Below, in pieces: positions 16,963 to 27,199 of a DNA stretch of 64,000 nucleotides. Below the pieces are notes generated by a model. It searched no databases. It was not told where the DNA came from and saw only the letters and a list, made by a program, of their open reading frames with translations. Where the stretch lies: assembly GCF_003149105.1 (NCBI RefSeq), contig NZ_QGDS01000005.1:114289-178288 (forward strand), in the 5' to 3' direction. Each line of letters starts with the position of its first letter. The stretch's first letter is position 1. The DNA comes from Faecalicatena contorta (GTDB lineage: Bacteria > Bacillota > Clostridia > Lachnospirales > Lachnospiraceae). The translations under genes and the position numbers were made by a program.

Positions 16963-17090
16963 GTGCATTTACTGCACAGTCTGTGTGAAAACATGGAACA
17001 CACCATAGCAAGTCCCATCGCCACAGGCGATTTTCATGGGCTTGCTGCGTATCTGCTCATGGTTCTGAGCAGATACTTAATCAAGATAAA
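16963..17090. repeat. Cluster of three further hairpins downstream of the XRE-like gene
   Basis: GACTGTGCA-TTTAC-TGCACAGTC, then AGCAAGTCCCAT...ATGGGCTTGCT enclosing CGCC-ACA-GGCG, then GTATCTGCTCA-TGGTTC-TGAGCAGATAC. The last overlaps the 3' end of the gene ending at 17077. No T-run makes any of them a clear terminator. This and copy A fill the 266 bp between dgt and the next gene. Confidence 0.7.
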
Positions 17091-17949
17091 TGGGCGGCTC
17101 ATATGCCTTGCCCAGCAGCGCTTTCTTACGCTCCTGATATCCCAGGAAAGCCCATTCTGTCATATCCGTCCATCTGTGAATAGAGCGGTCATATACCTGC
17201 ACGTATCCGATTCTGGTGGGATGCATACGGACACTGTTAGACTGATATTCTTTGCCTGTGTATGGGTTCACCTCACCCTGGTCCCTGTCTTCCTCCACAT
17301 CCTCATGTTTGATAACCGGCTCGAAATCTGCAGGTTCCTGGACTGAAGACTCATGGTCCTCATGCAGCTCATCTGCAGGTTCCTGCTCTTTTACGGTCTC
17401 TGACTCCTCCGTGGATGATGCCTTTACCTCCGGCTCGGGCGCAGGATTCGCTTTCTTTCTGAGGAAAATACCGCCGGTAAGGAACTTTTCTTTCTTCTCT
17501 GCCTTTGGCTCTTCTTTCTTCTCTAGTTCAGACAGTTCTTCATGAATTTCGTAGAGTTCTCCAATCGTCATATCCCGCTCTTCGCTTTCATTACTGCTGT
17601 CCGCCTTCTTATCCTCATGTCTGGAAGAGGTTGTTTTCTGTCTTCTTTTTTGTTCTATTTTCTCCCATTCCTGTTCGCTGGGACCTGCTGCCTGGGCAGC
17701 TTCCATAGGCTTGGACTGCCCCAAAGTTTCTCCTGGTAAAATACTTAAATGAAAAGGACAGCCTAAAATTTCTGCAATCTTACGCATATCCTGTTCCTGG
17801 AAATTATCTCTTCCCAAACGCTGTGTCAAATTCTGCCTGGACATCTTCTGTCCGGTACGTTCCTCAATAATCTCTGCAAGTTCTTTAATAGTCATGCCTT
17901 TCCGGCCAAGAATAATTTTGACTTGTTCTCCAAATGTAAGACCTTCCAT
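17077..17949 (-). CDS. XRE-like helix-turn-helix protein with charged linker
   Basis: 290-residue protein. Residues 1-~65 look like an XRE-type HTH domain (GLTFGEQVKIILGRKGMT, then IKELAEIIEERTG and SRQNLTQRLGRDNF). The middle (~80-220) is low-complexity and strongly charged (Glu/Lys/Pro-rich). A conserved-looking C-terminal segment follows: NPYTGKEYQSNSVRM, then GYVQVYDRSIHRWTDMTEW and GYQERKKALLGKAYEP. Start ATG 17949 has AAGGAGG 6 nt upstream; the in-frame GTG/ATG codons further up lack one. Likely a DNA-binding regulator with an unknown C-terminal module; no target can be named. Confidence 0.75.
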   Translation of the reverse strand: MEGLTFGEQVKIILGRKGMTIKELAEIIEERTGQKMSRQNLTQRLGRDNFQEQDMRKIAEILGCPFHLSILPGETLGQSKPMEAAQAAGPSEQEWEKIEQKRRQKTTSSRHEDKKADSSNESEERDMTIGELYEIHEELSELEKKEEPKAEKKEKFLTGGIFLRKKANPAPEPEVKASSTEESETVKEQEPADELHEDHESSVQEPADFEPVIKHEDVEEDRDQGEVNPYTGKEYQSNSVRMHPTRIGYVQVYDRSIHRWTDMTEWAFLGYQERKKALLGKAYEPPIYLD

Positions 17950-18128
17950 GGTGTTCCTCCTTATTAAAATGAACATATACCCAACGGTCAGAAACTATAT
18001 AGTTTCTTCATAAACCCATCTTTTTCCCCTTTTTTCATTTTAGCAAATGCACAAAAGTACGTCAATGTCCAATTTAGCAGATAAACCTTCCATATATCTC
18101 CAGCCACCCGCCGTTTCCTGAATCTTAT

Positions 18129-18923
18129 TTATTTCACGCCCAGGTATTCCTCCAGTGTGATTCCTTTTTCCGTAATCTCCTTTGCTACGTCTTTACCCAC
18201 ATAACGGTAATGCCACGGTTCGTAAATGATGCCTGTAATATCTGCCTTGTCCAGAGGATATCGCAGAATAAATCCATACTTGTAACAATTCTCGGCCAGC
18301 CATTTTGCCTCAGCAGTATCCGCCTGTTTCTCATCCAGTTCCTGGTAGTCCTCAGACATGATATCCAGAGCCAGTCCCAGGGCATGCTCACTGTAACCCG
18401 GCACTGCCACGGACTTTTTCGTTTCATTATAAGCATCTATATAACTGTCTCCCTGATTAATCCAATCCTGCATTGTTTCATTAAACACTGCCTTCTGGTC
18501 ATCATAAGAGCGGTATGTGGAACAAAGATAAAATTTAAGCCCGGCAGCCTTTCCATCTGCAAGCATTTGTTTTGCATCCTCAGCAATTCTGGAATCTACC
18601 GAATGCTCCGGAGCAATTTCTGTAAGCTCCGGCACATAATTTGTATCTACAGGATGGCTGTCATTCACCAATATCAGCGCCCAGTCATCCGGCTGCTTTT
18701 CCGATAATGTAGCAGCCGCCTCCACTGTCTCCTGCTGTTTCAACTGGGACTGGAGATTTTTATTTTCCGCCTGCAGCTTCTTTTTTGTCTCAATCATTGC
18801 TACTTCTTTTTTATTAACTGCCTTGCTGGCTGCAGCGAAAGTAATCACTACCCCCAGCATTGCCCCGCATATTACGCCTAGTATCAGTGCCTTTTTTATC
18901 TTTCGGTTCATCTTTATATTCAT
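18129..18923 (-). CDS. D-alanyl-D-alanine carboxypeptidase family protein (M15B, VanY-like)
   Basis: 264 residues. An N-terminal membrane anchor (about 10-32) is followed by a short coiled coil (about 38-65) and an extracellular M15 zinc peptidase domain. Zinc and catalytic motifs are visible: STYRSYDDQ, SEHALGLALDI and EPWHYRYVG. Members trim the terminal D-Ala of peptidoglycan stem peptides. The ATGA start overlaps the stop of the upstream phosphopantetheinyl transferase. With no van resistance genes nearby, a housekeeping cell-wall role is more likely than glycopeptide resistance. Confidence 0.9.
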   Translation of the reverse strand: MNIKMNRKIKKALILGVICGAMLGVVITFAAASKAVNKKEVAMIETKKKLQAENKNLQSQLKQQETVEAAATLSEKQPDDWALILVNDSHPVDTNYVPELTEIAPEHSVDSRIAEDAKQMLADGKAAGLKFYLCSTYRSYDDQKAVFNETMQDWINQGDSYIDAYNETKKSVAVPGYSEHALGLALDIMSEDYQELDEKQADTAEAKWLAENCYKYGFILRYPLDKADITGIIYEPWHYRYVGKDVAKEITEKGITLEEYLGVK

Positions 18924-19549
18924 GCTTTCAACTCCATCCGTATTTTTGAATCTATTTCTTTATCAGTAGAACAAACCGCTATTTTATAAGGTATTCCAGG
19001 CACCTTATATTCCTGGTAATAATATTCCCCCGGATAACCCTCCGGCTTTTTCAAAAGAACAGGAGGGCGGGAAAGCTGGATTTCAAAACTCCTGGTATCC
19101 ATCGCCATTCCCTGCCGGGTGGCCTTCATAAAACTTTCCTTGAGGACCCAGAACCGGTAAAACAAATCATTTTGCTGCTCTTTGCTCTTTTCCTCGAAAA
19201 TCCTCCTGCATTCCGAGGGACAGAAAAACCTCTCTGCAATCCTCAGATTAGCCTCTTTTACCTCTTCTATGTCACATCCTATCTGAGTATTTTCACAACA
19301 ATCCATATCAATAGAACACAGCACGTAATCCCCCGAATGCGAGAGATTAAATGCTGCTTTCTCTGAAATTTCATATTCTTTTCGTATTTTTTCCAGCAAC
19401 ATCCAGGCGCCTGCGCTCTGAGCCTTTCCTTTTTGATAGCGGTGCTTGTCCGCCTTTTCTTTTCTAAATGCCGGAAGTCCTTCATAACATGCACGGTATC
19501 TGCCGGCCTCATAAAGCGGCCGGATATCCATAAGCCATGTTCTTATCAT
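18920..19549 (-). CDS. 4'-phosphopantetheinyl transferase superfamily protein
   Basis: 209-residue Sfp-type transferase that would attach the phosphopantetheine arm of CoA to carrier-protein serines. The Mg/CoA motif is IGCDIEEV and the second is FWVLKESFMKATRQG; an upstream NLSHSGDYVLC matches the family's NLSHS signature. No polyketide or nonribosomal synthase lies in this window, so the target carrier is unknown. It overlaps the VanY-like gene by 4 bp. Confidence 0.88.
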   Translation of the reverse strand: MIRTWLMDIRPLYEAGRYRACYEGLPAFRKEKADKHRYQKGKAQSAGAWMLLEKIRKEYEISEKAAFNLSHSGDYVLCSIDMDCCENTQIGCDIEEVKEANLRIAERFFCPSECRRIFEEKSKEQQNDLFYRFWVLKESFMKATRQGMAMDTRSFEIQLSRPPVLLKKPEGYPGEYYYQEYKVPGIPYKIAVCSTDKEIDSKIRMELKA

Positions 19550-19630
19550 AAATATGCCCGCTTTCTAGTTCTGTTATCTGTTCAGAATAGTTCCCTAGTT
19601 CATATCTGCTCAGAACCCTGAACAAATACC

Positions 19631-21250
19631 CTAGTTCTTCATATAGCGTACTTCAAAGGTATCTACCGTAATCGGTTTGTTAAACAAGGTCCCCTGTACA
19701 TAGTCACATCCAAGCTCCTTGAGCACATTCAACTGGTCCTGTGTCTCAACCCCTGAAGCTGCAACATGAACACCAAGCTGCCTGCACACATCAATAACTG
19801 CTTTTGCGGCAATCTGGCTGCGTTTATTCCCCACAATATTCATTACAAGACTGCTGTCCAGTTTCAAACCATCAAATTCCATAATAGAAAGAATGGAGAA
19901 ACTGGAATCTTTTGCGCCGAAATGATCTAAAACAACGCGAATATTTTCTTTCCTGATTTTATCACTTGTCTCAGCTAACATCTCCTGATTCATATATTCA
20001 TAGGATTCAGAAACCTCTACCTCAAGATATTCACAGGATACATGGTATTTTTCCACAAGAGCCAGCATTCTCTCCACAATGTTCGCCTGACTGAGTGTTG
20101 CCCCCGAAAAATTGACGGAAACGGGCAGTATCGGTATATCTTCTGTCTCCCAGTGCCTGAGTGTTTTACAGACCTGCTCAAACACATACATATCCAGATA
20201 ATGTGACAGCCTGGTCTCCTCTAAAAGAGTAATATATTTTCCGGGATTCATAATTCCCAAATCCTTATGGTGGTAGCGTACAACTGCCTCCGCACCAATG
20301 ATTTCCTCAGTTATGGCATCCATTCTGGGGACAAAGCATATAATAAAATTCCCCTGTTTGATATCCTCCAGCAAGTCCTCTTTAATAATAGGCTCGTGAT
20401 GTCCTTTTTTCAGATTTTTATAGTATTTCTGCTTTTCTTCCCGCATCATACTCTCGGCACTTGCCACAAGGCTGTCTACATCAATATCAACTTTTTCCCA
20501 CGCATACCCCATAGATGTAAGTCCAAGACTGATATTTTCCAGCTTATCATGGGCCCCATGAACGTTTTTCATAAAGTCCTCGTATGATACATTTTCCATA
20601 ATTACCAGATATTCATCGCCTGTCACCCGGAATACCATGGCTCCTCTGAAATATTCTTCCAGAACTTCTCCCACACGGGTAACTACCTCATCCCCATATT
20701 CATGTCCAAATTCTTTGTTAAAATTCTTCAATCCGTTAATATCCAGAGACAAAGCTCCCAAAGACCTCAGCTCTTCCTGCCCGGCTTCTGCCATGTAGCC
20801 CATAAAACTGTTTCTGTTCAGCAGGCCCGTCAAATCATCATGATAGCTCAGATACTCCTGCTGCTTCTGCATCTTCTGCAGTATAATGGCCTGTGAAATA
20901 TATGGAATAACCGCGCGCATAAGAGAAAGGTCACACCCGCCTCTGTGAACGCCTACTGCCGCCAATACAGCAACCACACCGTCATCCAGGGGCTGGAAGA
21001 CACTGTAGTCATCTTCTGTAGTGTCCGTAATCTCACGCTTCATCCACTTAGGCATCTGCTCTGCACTCAGCATTTTCAGCCGGTCCCTCTGCCACGGGAC
21101 ATTTTCTGCACACCACTCATAGATTGTAAGGATATCTTCCTCATCTTTTTCTATATAGTAAACATATTCAGAATCATAATAATCGCGTACTGTACCCAAT
21201 ACATCATTCATGATTTCTATAATAGAACGTTGTCCATATTTTTCTCCCAT
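19631..21250 (-). CDS. GGDEF/EAL-domain protein with degenerate EAL site
   Basis: 539 residues: an N-terminal sensor-like region (~1-150, possibly GAF-type), a GGDEF domain (~165-290) and an EAL domain (~300-535). The GGDEF signature is TGDEY (first Gly lost, catalytic E kept). The EAL domain is eroded at several catalytic spots: EAV for EAL, LDHFG for the usual DDFG, and ASGVE for AEGVE. From known EAL chemistry, loss of metal and catalytic acidic residues should abolish phosphodiesterase activity. The protein may be a diguanylate cyclase or a c-di-GMP receptor. A repeat element separates it from the ATP synthase operon. No transmembrane segment seen. Confidence 0.87.
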   Translation of the reverse strand: MGEKYGQRSIIEIMNDVLGTVRDYYDSEYVYYIEKDEEDILTIYEWCAENVPWQRDRLKMLSAEQMPKWMKREITDTTEDDYSVFQPLDDGVVAVLAAVGVHRGGCDLSLMRAVIPYISQAIILQKMQKQQEYLSYHDDLTGLLNRNSFMGYMAEAGQEELRSLGALSLDINGLKNFNKEFGHEYGDEVVTRVGEVLEEYFRGAMVFRVTGDEYLVIMENVSYEDFMKNVHGAHDKLENISLGLTSMGYAWEKVDIDVDSLVASAESMMREEKQKYYKNLKKGHHEPIIKEDLLEDIKQGNFIICFVPRMDAITEEIIGAEAVVRYHHKDLGIMNPGKYITLLEETRLSHYLDMYVFEQVCKTLRHWETEDIPILPVSVNFSGATLSQANIVERMLALVEKYHVSCEYLEVEVSESYEYMNQEMLAETSDKIRKENIRVVLDHFGAKDSSFSILSIMEFDGLKLDSSLVMNIVGNKRSQIAAKAVIDVCRQLGVHVAASGVETQDQLNVLKELGCDYVQGTLFNKPITVDTFEVRYMKN

Positions 21251-21274
21251 GGATATCTCTCCCCTAAGCTTTAT

Positions 21275-21424
21275 GTTACAGTTCAGCCATACTTATACTA
21301 CTAAGGTTCGGTCCTTTCGAACCTTAGCAGCAAAGTACATCCTGTTGACTTAGGCGGGGTCCTTTCACGCCTTAGTAATATGGATGTCTCCTTAAACTCT
21401 ATCTTATATGGCTAAACTAGTAAG
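21275..21424. repeat. Composite palindromic element: outer inverted repeat enclosing double-hairpin copy B
   Basis: Outer arms GTTACAGTTCAGCCATA and TATGGCTAAACTAGTAA enclose the double hairpin at 21298-21379, homologous to copy A at 16832. The same outer termini (GTAACAGTTCAGCCATG) bound a different interior at 59438-59583. It fills the gap between atpC and the GGDEF gene. Confidence 0.75.
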
Positions 21425-21516
21425 TTTATTGTAGTATAATCTTATTTAAATTGCAAGACGGAAAAAGCACCGCAATACGGCCCGACGGGAAAATTCGGAT
21501 ATTGCGGTGCTATTCT

Positions 21517-21930
21517 CTATTTCTTCCTCTGAGATACTTTCAAGCGGCTCATCGCCCGGGACAGGGCCGCCTGGGTCATATAGTATTCCTGGATGCTCTG
21601 CTTCTGTCTCAAACGTTCCTGGGCACGTTCCTTCGCTTCTTCCGCCCTGCGCACATCAATTTCTTCCGGACGCTCGGCAGTCTCAACAAGAACAGTAACA
21701 CGGTTGTTTACAACCTCGGCAAATCCTTCACCTAATGCCATTTCTATCCAATGGTTTTCCTCAATTTCCATCCTTGCATCACCCACGCCCAGTGCAATGA
21801 CCGTGTTCTCATGATTTGCAAGAATTCCTATTTCCCCGTCAGGAGCCGGCAGCGTCAGTTTCCTGCAGCGGCCGTCATAGAAAATCCTGTCACTGGCTAT
21901 TATTTTCAGACCAAATGTATCCATATGCAT
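21517..21930 (-). CDS. atpC: F1 ATP synthase epsilon subunit
   Basis: 137-residue epsilon subunit: N-terminal beta-sandwich (FGLKIIASDRIFYDGRC, then LPAPDGEIGILANHENTVIAL) and a C-terminal helical hairpin (RRAEEAKERAQERLRQK). Last gene of the atp operon, 6 bp after atpD. It couples the central stalk to the rotor and can inhibit ATP hydrolysis. Confidence 0.95.
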   Translation of the reverse strand: MHMDTFGLKIIASDRIFYDGRCRKLTLPAPDGEIGILANHENTVIALGVGDARMEIEENHWIEMALGEGFAEVVNNRVTVLVETAERPEEIDVRRAEEAKERAQERLRQKQSIQEYYMTQAALSRAMSRLKVSQRKK

Positions 21931-21936
21931 ACACCT

Positions 21937-23349
<1,413 letters not shown>

Positions 23350-23365
23350 CTATTGCAAAAGAGAC

Positions 23366-23388
23366 GCAAAAGGGACTGACCCTTTTGC
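23366..23388. repeat. Hairpin in the atpG-atpD gap
   Basis: GCAAAAGGG-ACTGA-CCCTTTTGC. It shares the AAAAGGG...CCCTTTT core with the larger palindrome at 31954-32013. No T-run, so an mRNA-stability or repeat role is more likely than termination inside this operon. Confidence 0.65.
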
Positions 23389-23408
23389 CGTCCATTTTCA
23401 GAATATTC

Positions 23409-24299
23409 TTACTTTTTCCGTTTCTGCGCGTTAGCGCCGCCGCAAACTTCTGTTATTTCCTGTGTAATTGCAGCCTGTCTTGCCCTATTATATAAGGTAG
23501 ATAGTTCTTTAATAATATTTTCCGCGCTGTCTGTTGCTGATTTCATGGCCATCATGCGGGCATTGTGCTCGCTGGCATGAGCCTCTACCAGACATCCGTA
23601 AATCATACCGGTCACGTAATTCGGCACAATAATGTCCATGACACTTTTCGCTGATGGATAGAATTCAATTTCCTCTCTATACATGTTCAGCGGCATGACC
23701 ATCCGGTTGAAGGCAGCCCGTTCCAAAGGAAGGAGCTTTACTTTTTCAGCTTCCACCTGTATAGAATTTTCCATACGGGTGTACACAATATAGACCTCAT
23801 CCAGTTCTCCTTGCTCAAATTGCTCCAGGATTACAGATGATATACTCCTGGCCCGGTGCATGGTCGGTTTCTGAACTGTATACTGGAAATTCGTGGCAAT
23901 CTCTACGCCGCGTTTTGAAAAATAGTGACGCCCCAGCTCCCCTACCACGAACAGCTTGTGTATACCGGGCTCCTTTAATAATTCATCTTCCAGCTTGATG
24001 ATATTATGGTTGTATGCTCCTGCAAGTCCTTTATCTGCCGTAATAACAATAGAGCCTATTTTTCGTTTATCAGCGGGCAGCTCTTCCCGCATGTCAAAGT
24101 AAGGGTCTTCTATCTCCGGCACATGACGCAGGATTCTGGAAATCTCCCTCTGCAGCCCGTAAAAATACGGCTCTGTATCTGACAGCTTTTTCCTGGCCTG
24201 CTTCATTTTAGAAGAGGAAATCATATACATCGCATTCGTAATCTTCATCGTATCTTTAACGCTGTTTATACGAGTCTGTATTTCTTTGATATTTGCCAT
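23409..24299 (-). CDS. atpG: F1 ATP synthase gamma subunit
   Basis: 296-residue central-stalk subunit. The N-terminus ANIKEIQTRINSVKDTMKIT and the C-terminus MAMKSATDSAENIIKELS with NRARQAAITQEITEV are conserved coiled-coil regions. Start ATG 24299 is taken because homology begins there and it overlaps the atpA stop; the longer frame is inside atpA. Confidence 0.95.
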   Translation of the reverse strand: MANIKEIQTRINSVKDTMKITNAMYMISSSKMKQARKKLSDTEPYFYGLQREISRILRHVPEIEDPYFDMREELPADKRKIGSIVITADKGLAGAYNHNIIKLEDELLKEPGIHKLFVVGELGRHYFSKRGVEIATNFQYTVQKPTMHRARSISSVILEQFEQGELDEVYIVYTRMENSIQVEAEKVKLLPLERAAFNRMVMPLNMYREEIEFYPSAKSVMDIIVPNYVTGMIYGCLVEAHASEHNARMMAMKSATDSAENIIKELSTLYNRARQAAITQEITEVCGGANAQKRKK

Positions 24300-24300
24300 A

Positions 24301-25809
24301 TTAACACCTGCTCTTTTTAAATTCCTGTGCCGTTTCCACAATTTTTTCTATCAGTTCATCGGTAAGAGCTTTTTTCTCTTCAATTTCTTTTCCGATTTCA
24401 GGATATTCCGCATCAAAATGATGCAGCATATCCATCTGGAATGATTTTATCTTTTTCTTCTCTATTCCCAGGAACACTTTATGAGTTGCTATGCACAGAG
24501 TAAGAACCTTTTCATGAAGACTCATAGGATTGCACAGCGGCTGTTTCAGAAGCTCCATCAGGCCGCCGCCATATTCCAATTGTTCTTTAGTTGCCGCGTC
24601 CAGATCAGAGCTGAACTGCGTAAACACTTCCATCTCACGGTATTGCGCCAAATCAATACGTATACTTCCTGACGCTTTTTTCATAGCCTTTGTCTGGGCC
24701 GCACCTCCTACACGGGATACGGACAGACCCACATTGACCGCCGGTCTCATTCCTGAGAAAAATAAATCGCCTTCCAGGAATATCTGACCATCTGTAATGG
24801 AAATTACGTTGGTCGGAATGTATGCAGATACATCACCTGCCTGTGTCTCAATAATCGGAAGAGCTGTAATAGAACCGCCTCCATTAGCCTCATTCAAGCG
24901 GCTGGAGCGCTCCAGTAATCTGGAGTGCAGGTAAAATACATCTCCCGGGTAAGCTTCACGTCCCGGTGATCTTCCCAGCAGCAGGGATAATGCACGGTAT
25001 GCAACCGCATGTTTAGATAAATCATCATATATAATCAGTACATCTTTCCCCTGATGCATAAAATATTCCGCCAAAGCTGTTCCCGCATATGGTGCAATGT
25101 ACTGCAGCGGTGCACAGTCACTTGCAGTAGATGAAACAACAATTGTGTAATCCATAGCGCCATTTATCGTCAGTGTATTCACTACCTTCGCTACTGTAGA
25201 TGCTTTCTGTCCGACAGCTACATAGATGCATATTACATCTTTTCCTCTTTGGTTAATAATTGTATCTAAAGCTATGGAAGTTTTACCTGTCTGTCTGTCG
25301 CCGATAATCAGCTCTCTTTGTCCGCGTCCAATTGGAAACATCGCGTCAATAGACAAAATACCTGTCTCCAATGGCACAGTAACTGATTTACGGTCAATAA
25401 TGCCAGGTGCTTCCTGTTCAATTGGACGATAGCCATCTGCAGGAATCTCGCCTCTTCCGTCAATAGGAGCTCCCAGAGAGTTCACCACTCTGCCTATATA
25501 CTTGTCCCCTACCGGAACTCCAGCTTTCTTACCTGTACGGCTTACTTTTGTGCCTTCCCTGATTTCAGTATCATGTCCGAAAAGAATACAGCCAATCGCA
25601 TCTTTCTGGATGTCCTGTACCATTCCCTTCAGTCCATTTTCAAAAGTCACAATCTCCCCGTACATGGCGTGGTCAATCCCATAAACAGTGGCAATACCGT
25701 CACCTACAGCGATGACTGTTCCAATCTCACTGTTCTTGCTGATTGTATCAAAATTTTCTATCTCATTTTTCAGAATAGAAATAATTTCATCTGAATTGAT
25801 TGAACTCAC
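24301..25809 (-). CDS. atpA: F1 ATP synthase alpha subunit
   Basis: About 502-residue non-catalytic nucleotide-binding subunit. The P-loop is [45 protein letters not shown] and [11 protein letters not shown] follow. GTG 25809 (MSSINSDEI) is the better start: GGAGG, overlapping the atpH stop, lies 8 nt upstream. The GTG three codons earlier (25818) would sit on the ribosome site. Confidence 0.95.
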   Translation of the reverse strand: MSSINSDEIISILKNEIENFDTISKNSEIGTVIAVGDGIATVYGIDHAMYGEIVTFENGLKGMVQDIQKDAIGCILFGHDTEIREGTKVSRTGKKAGVPVGDKYIGRVVNSLGAPIDGRGEIPADGYRPIEQEAPGIIDRKSVTVPLETGILSIDAMFPIGRGQRELIIGDRQTGKTSIALDTIINQRGKDVICIYVAVGQKASTVAKVVNTLTINGAMDYTIVVSSTASDCAPLQYIAPYAGTALAEYFMHQGKDVLIIYDDLSKHAVAYRALSLLLGRSPGREAYPGDVFYLHSRLLERSSRLNEANGGGSITALPIIETQAGDVSAYIPTNVISITDGQIFLEGDLFFSGMRPAVNVGLSVSRVGGAAQTKAMKKASGSIRIDLAQYREMEVFTQFSSDLDAATKEQLEYGGGLMELLKQPLCNPMSLHEKVLTLCIATHKVFLGIEKKKIKSFQMDMLHHFDAEYPEIGKEIEEKKALTDELIEKIVETAQEFKKSRC

Positions 25810-25814
25810 CTTGT

Positions 25815-26360
25815 TCACCTCCAGGTCAATTTTTGTTCTAATCTCTTCAGGCGCCCTTTCAGACTCCAGTCATACTCGTCACTTCTTGCATGCAGTATAA
25901 AACCGCCGAGCAGCCCCAAGTCCTCTCTGATTTCAATATTTGCCCTGCGGACACCGTACTTCTTACAGAGAAACGCCTGCATTTCTTTTAACTGTACCTC
26001 ACTTGGAGGTTCTACACAAGTCAGTACTGCGTTCAGAATCTGATTCTGTTCATCACAATATCTGTCATATGCTGTGAAAATATCATAGAGAAGGTCAATC
26101 CTCTGATATCTGCACGCCACTTTCAGAAAATTCTTGATTTCCTCCGGGAATACCTGGTCTATCACCTTCATTTTCTCTGCTTCCCGAATCGTCGGATTCA
26201 CAAAAACATCATAAAGCTGAGGAACCTCAGCAAATATTTCCCTTGTTTTTTGTATGGCTTCTTTCGGAATACTCAGCTCATACAACGCATGGGCATATCC
26301 TACCGCAGCCTGCGGCAAGTATAGATGACTAGTCGTTGTCTGAGTCTTCATGAGCATCAC
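25815..26360 (-). CDS. atpH: ATP synthase delta subunit
   Basis: About 181-residue peripheral-stalk protein joining F1 to the b subunits. It has the typical N-terminal [18 protein letters not shown] and the C-terminal [21 protein letters not shown]-type motif. Its 5' end overlaps atpF by about 30 bp; an ATG a few codons in may be the real start. Order and overlap are as expected for atpF-H-A. Confidence 0.93.
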   Translation of the reverse strand: MMLMKTQTTTSHLYLPQAAVGYAHALYELSIPKEAIQKTREIFAEVPQLYDVFVNPTIREAEKMKVIDQVFPEEIKNFLKVACRYQRIDLLYDIFTAYDRYCDEQNQILNAVLTCVEPPSEVQLKEMQAFLCKKYGVRRANIEIREDLGLLGGFILHARSDEYDWSLKGRLKRLEQKLTWR

Positions 26361-26841
26361 CTACTTCTTCTAGAAATTGATTATAGATTTCCTGATTTCC
26401 TTGATTCTCTGTCTTTTCGCTCACAATCTTCTCAGCAGCCGCCATGGCAAGGCCGGCAATTTCTGACTGCAGCGCTTTTATTGTCTGCTCCCGTTCCGAC
26501 TGAATATTTATCTTGGCAGAATTCATAATATTTCCTGCTTTTTCTCCTGCTTCTGTCACAATTCTGTCGTACTCGGCCTTAGCCCGTACCTGTGCCTTTT
26601 CTACGATTTCAGCGGATTCTTCTTTTGCTCCGGATAAAGCATCTTTATATTCCTGCTTCATTTTCAGGGCTTCTTCCTGAGCTTCATTCGCATGATTCAG
26701 GCCATCAGCAATCAGCTTTTCACGTTCTTCCATCACATCAGTTACCGGTTTGATTAAAAACTTTTTCAACAAAAGATAAAGAACAACAAGGTTTATAATG
26801 GTAAAGAGAAGGTTCACATTTAATTGCAGCACCTGTCCCAC
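26329..26841 (-). CDS. atpF: Fo ATP synthase b subunit
   Basis: 170 residues: an N-terminal membrane helix (LNVNLLFTIINLVVLYLLLKKF) followed by a long charged coiled coil. Stator stalk protein, 16 bp after atpE. Confidence 0.94.
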   Translation of the reverse strand: MGQVLQLNVNLLFTIINLVVLYLLLKKFLIKPVTDVMEEREKLIADGLNHANEAQEEALKMKQEYKDALSGAKEESAEIVEKAQVRAKAEYDRIVTEAGEKAGNIMNSAKINIQSEREQTIKALQSEIAGLAMAAAEKIVSEKTENQGNQEIYNQFLEEVGDAHEDSDND

Positions 26842-26857
26842 CTGCCTTTCCTGTTAT

Positions 26858-27082
26858 TTATTTCAAAAGTAAGATAATCAATAAACCAATAATAAAACCA
26901 TAAATAGCTGTAGCCTCGGCCAAAGCACATCCCAGAATCAGGTTCTTGCTTATTTTACTCTCTGCTTCCGGCTGTCTTGCAATTGCATCTACCGCCTTAC
27001 CTGTTGCGATACCAATACCAATACCTGCTCCAATACCTGTTAAAACTGCAATAGCTGCTCCAATTGCGATCATTGTTCCCAT
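26858..27082 (-). CDS. atpE: Fo ATP synthase c subunit (proton-type ligands)
   Basis: 74-residue two-helix proteolipid. The loop is ARQPEAESK and the ion carboxylate is E56 in LAEATAIYG. In sodium-type rotors (Ilyobacter tartaricus) a Gln in helix 1 (Q32) and a Ser after the Glu (S66) bind the ion. The matching positions here are I24 (GIGIGIATG) and A57. By that rule this ring should move protons. Preceded by GGAG. Confidence 0.95.
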   Translation of the reverse strand: MGTMIAIGAAIAVLTGIGAGIGIGIATGKAVDAIARQPEAESKISKNLILGCALAEATAIYGFIIGLLIILLLK

Positions 27083-27130
27083 AATACTAATCTCCTTTTA
27101 CTATGTTTTATAAATTTTCCTGAATAAATA

Positions 27131-27175
27131 ATCTGGCTTGCCAGATCCGCACCTGCTGCGGTCATTTTAACCATA
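27131..27175. repeat. Short repeat D, copy 1, in the atpB-atpE gap
   Basis: ATCTGGC-TT-GCCAGAT hairpin followed by CCGCA-CCTGC-TGCGG. Similar in sequence and order to 29135-29184, both continuing into GCGGTC and TTTTA. Confidence 0.6.
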
Positions 27176-27199
27176 TCCCCGTCTGCACACCGTGTACAA

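Noticed and set aside
16832-17090. CRISPR array
   Set aside because: The repeats are self-complementary hairpins with unequal spacing and no constant direct repeat plus unique spacer pattern.
18129-18923. Vancomycin-resistance vanY cluster
   Set aside because: No vanHAX-type genes here; VanZ and the VanR/VanS-like pair lie more than 40 kb away and belong to common non-resistance families.
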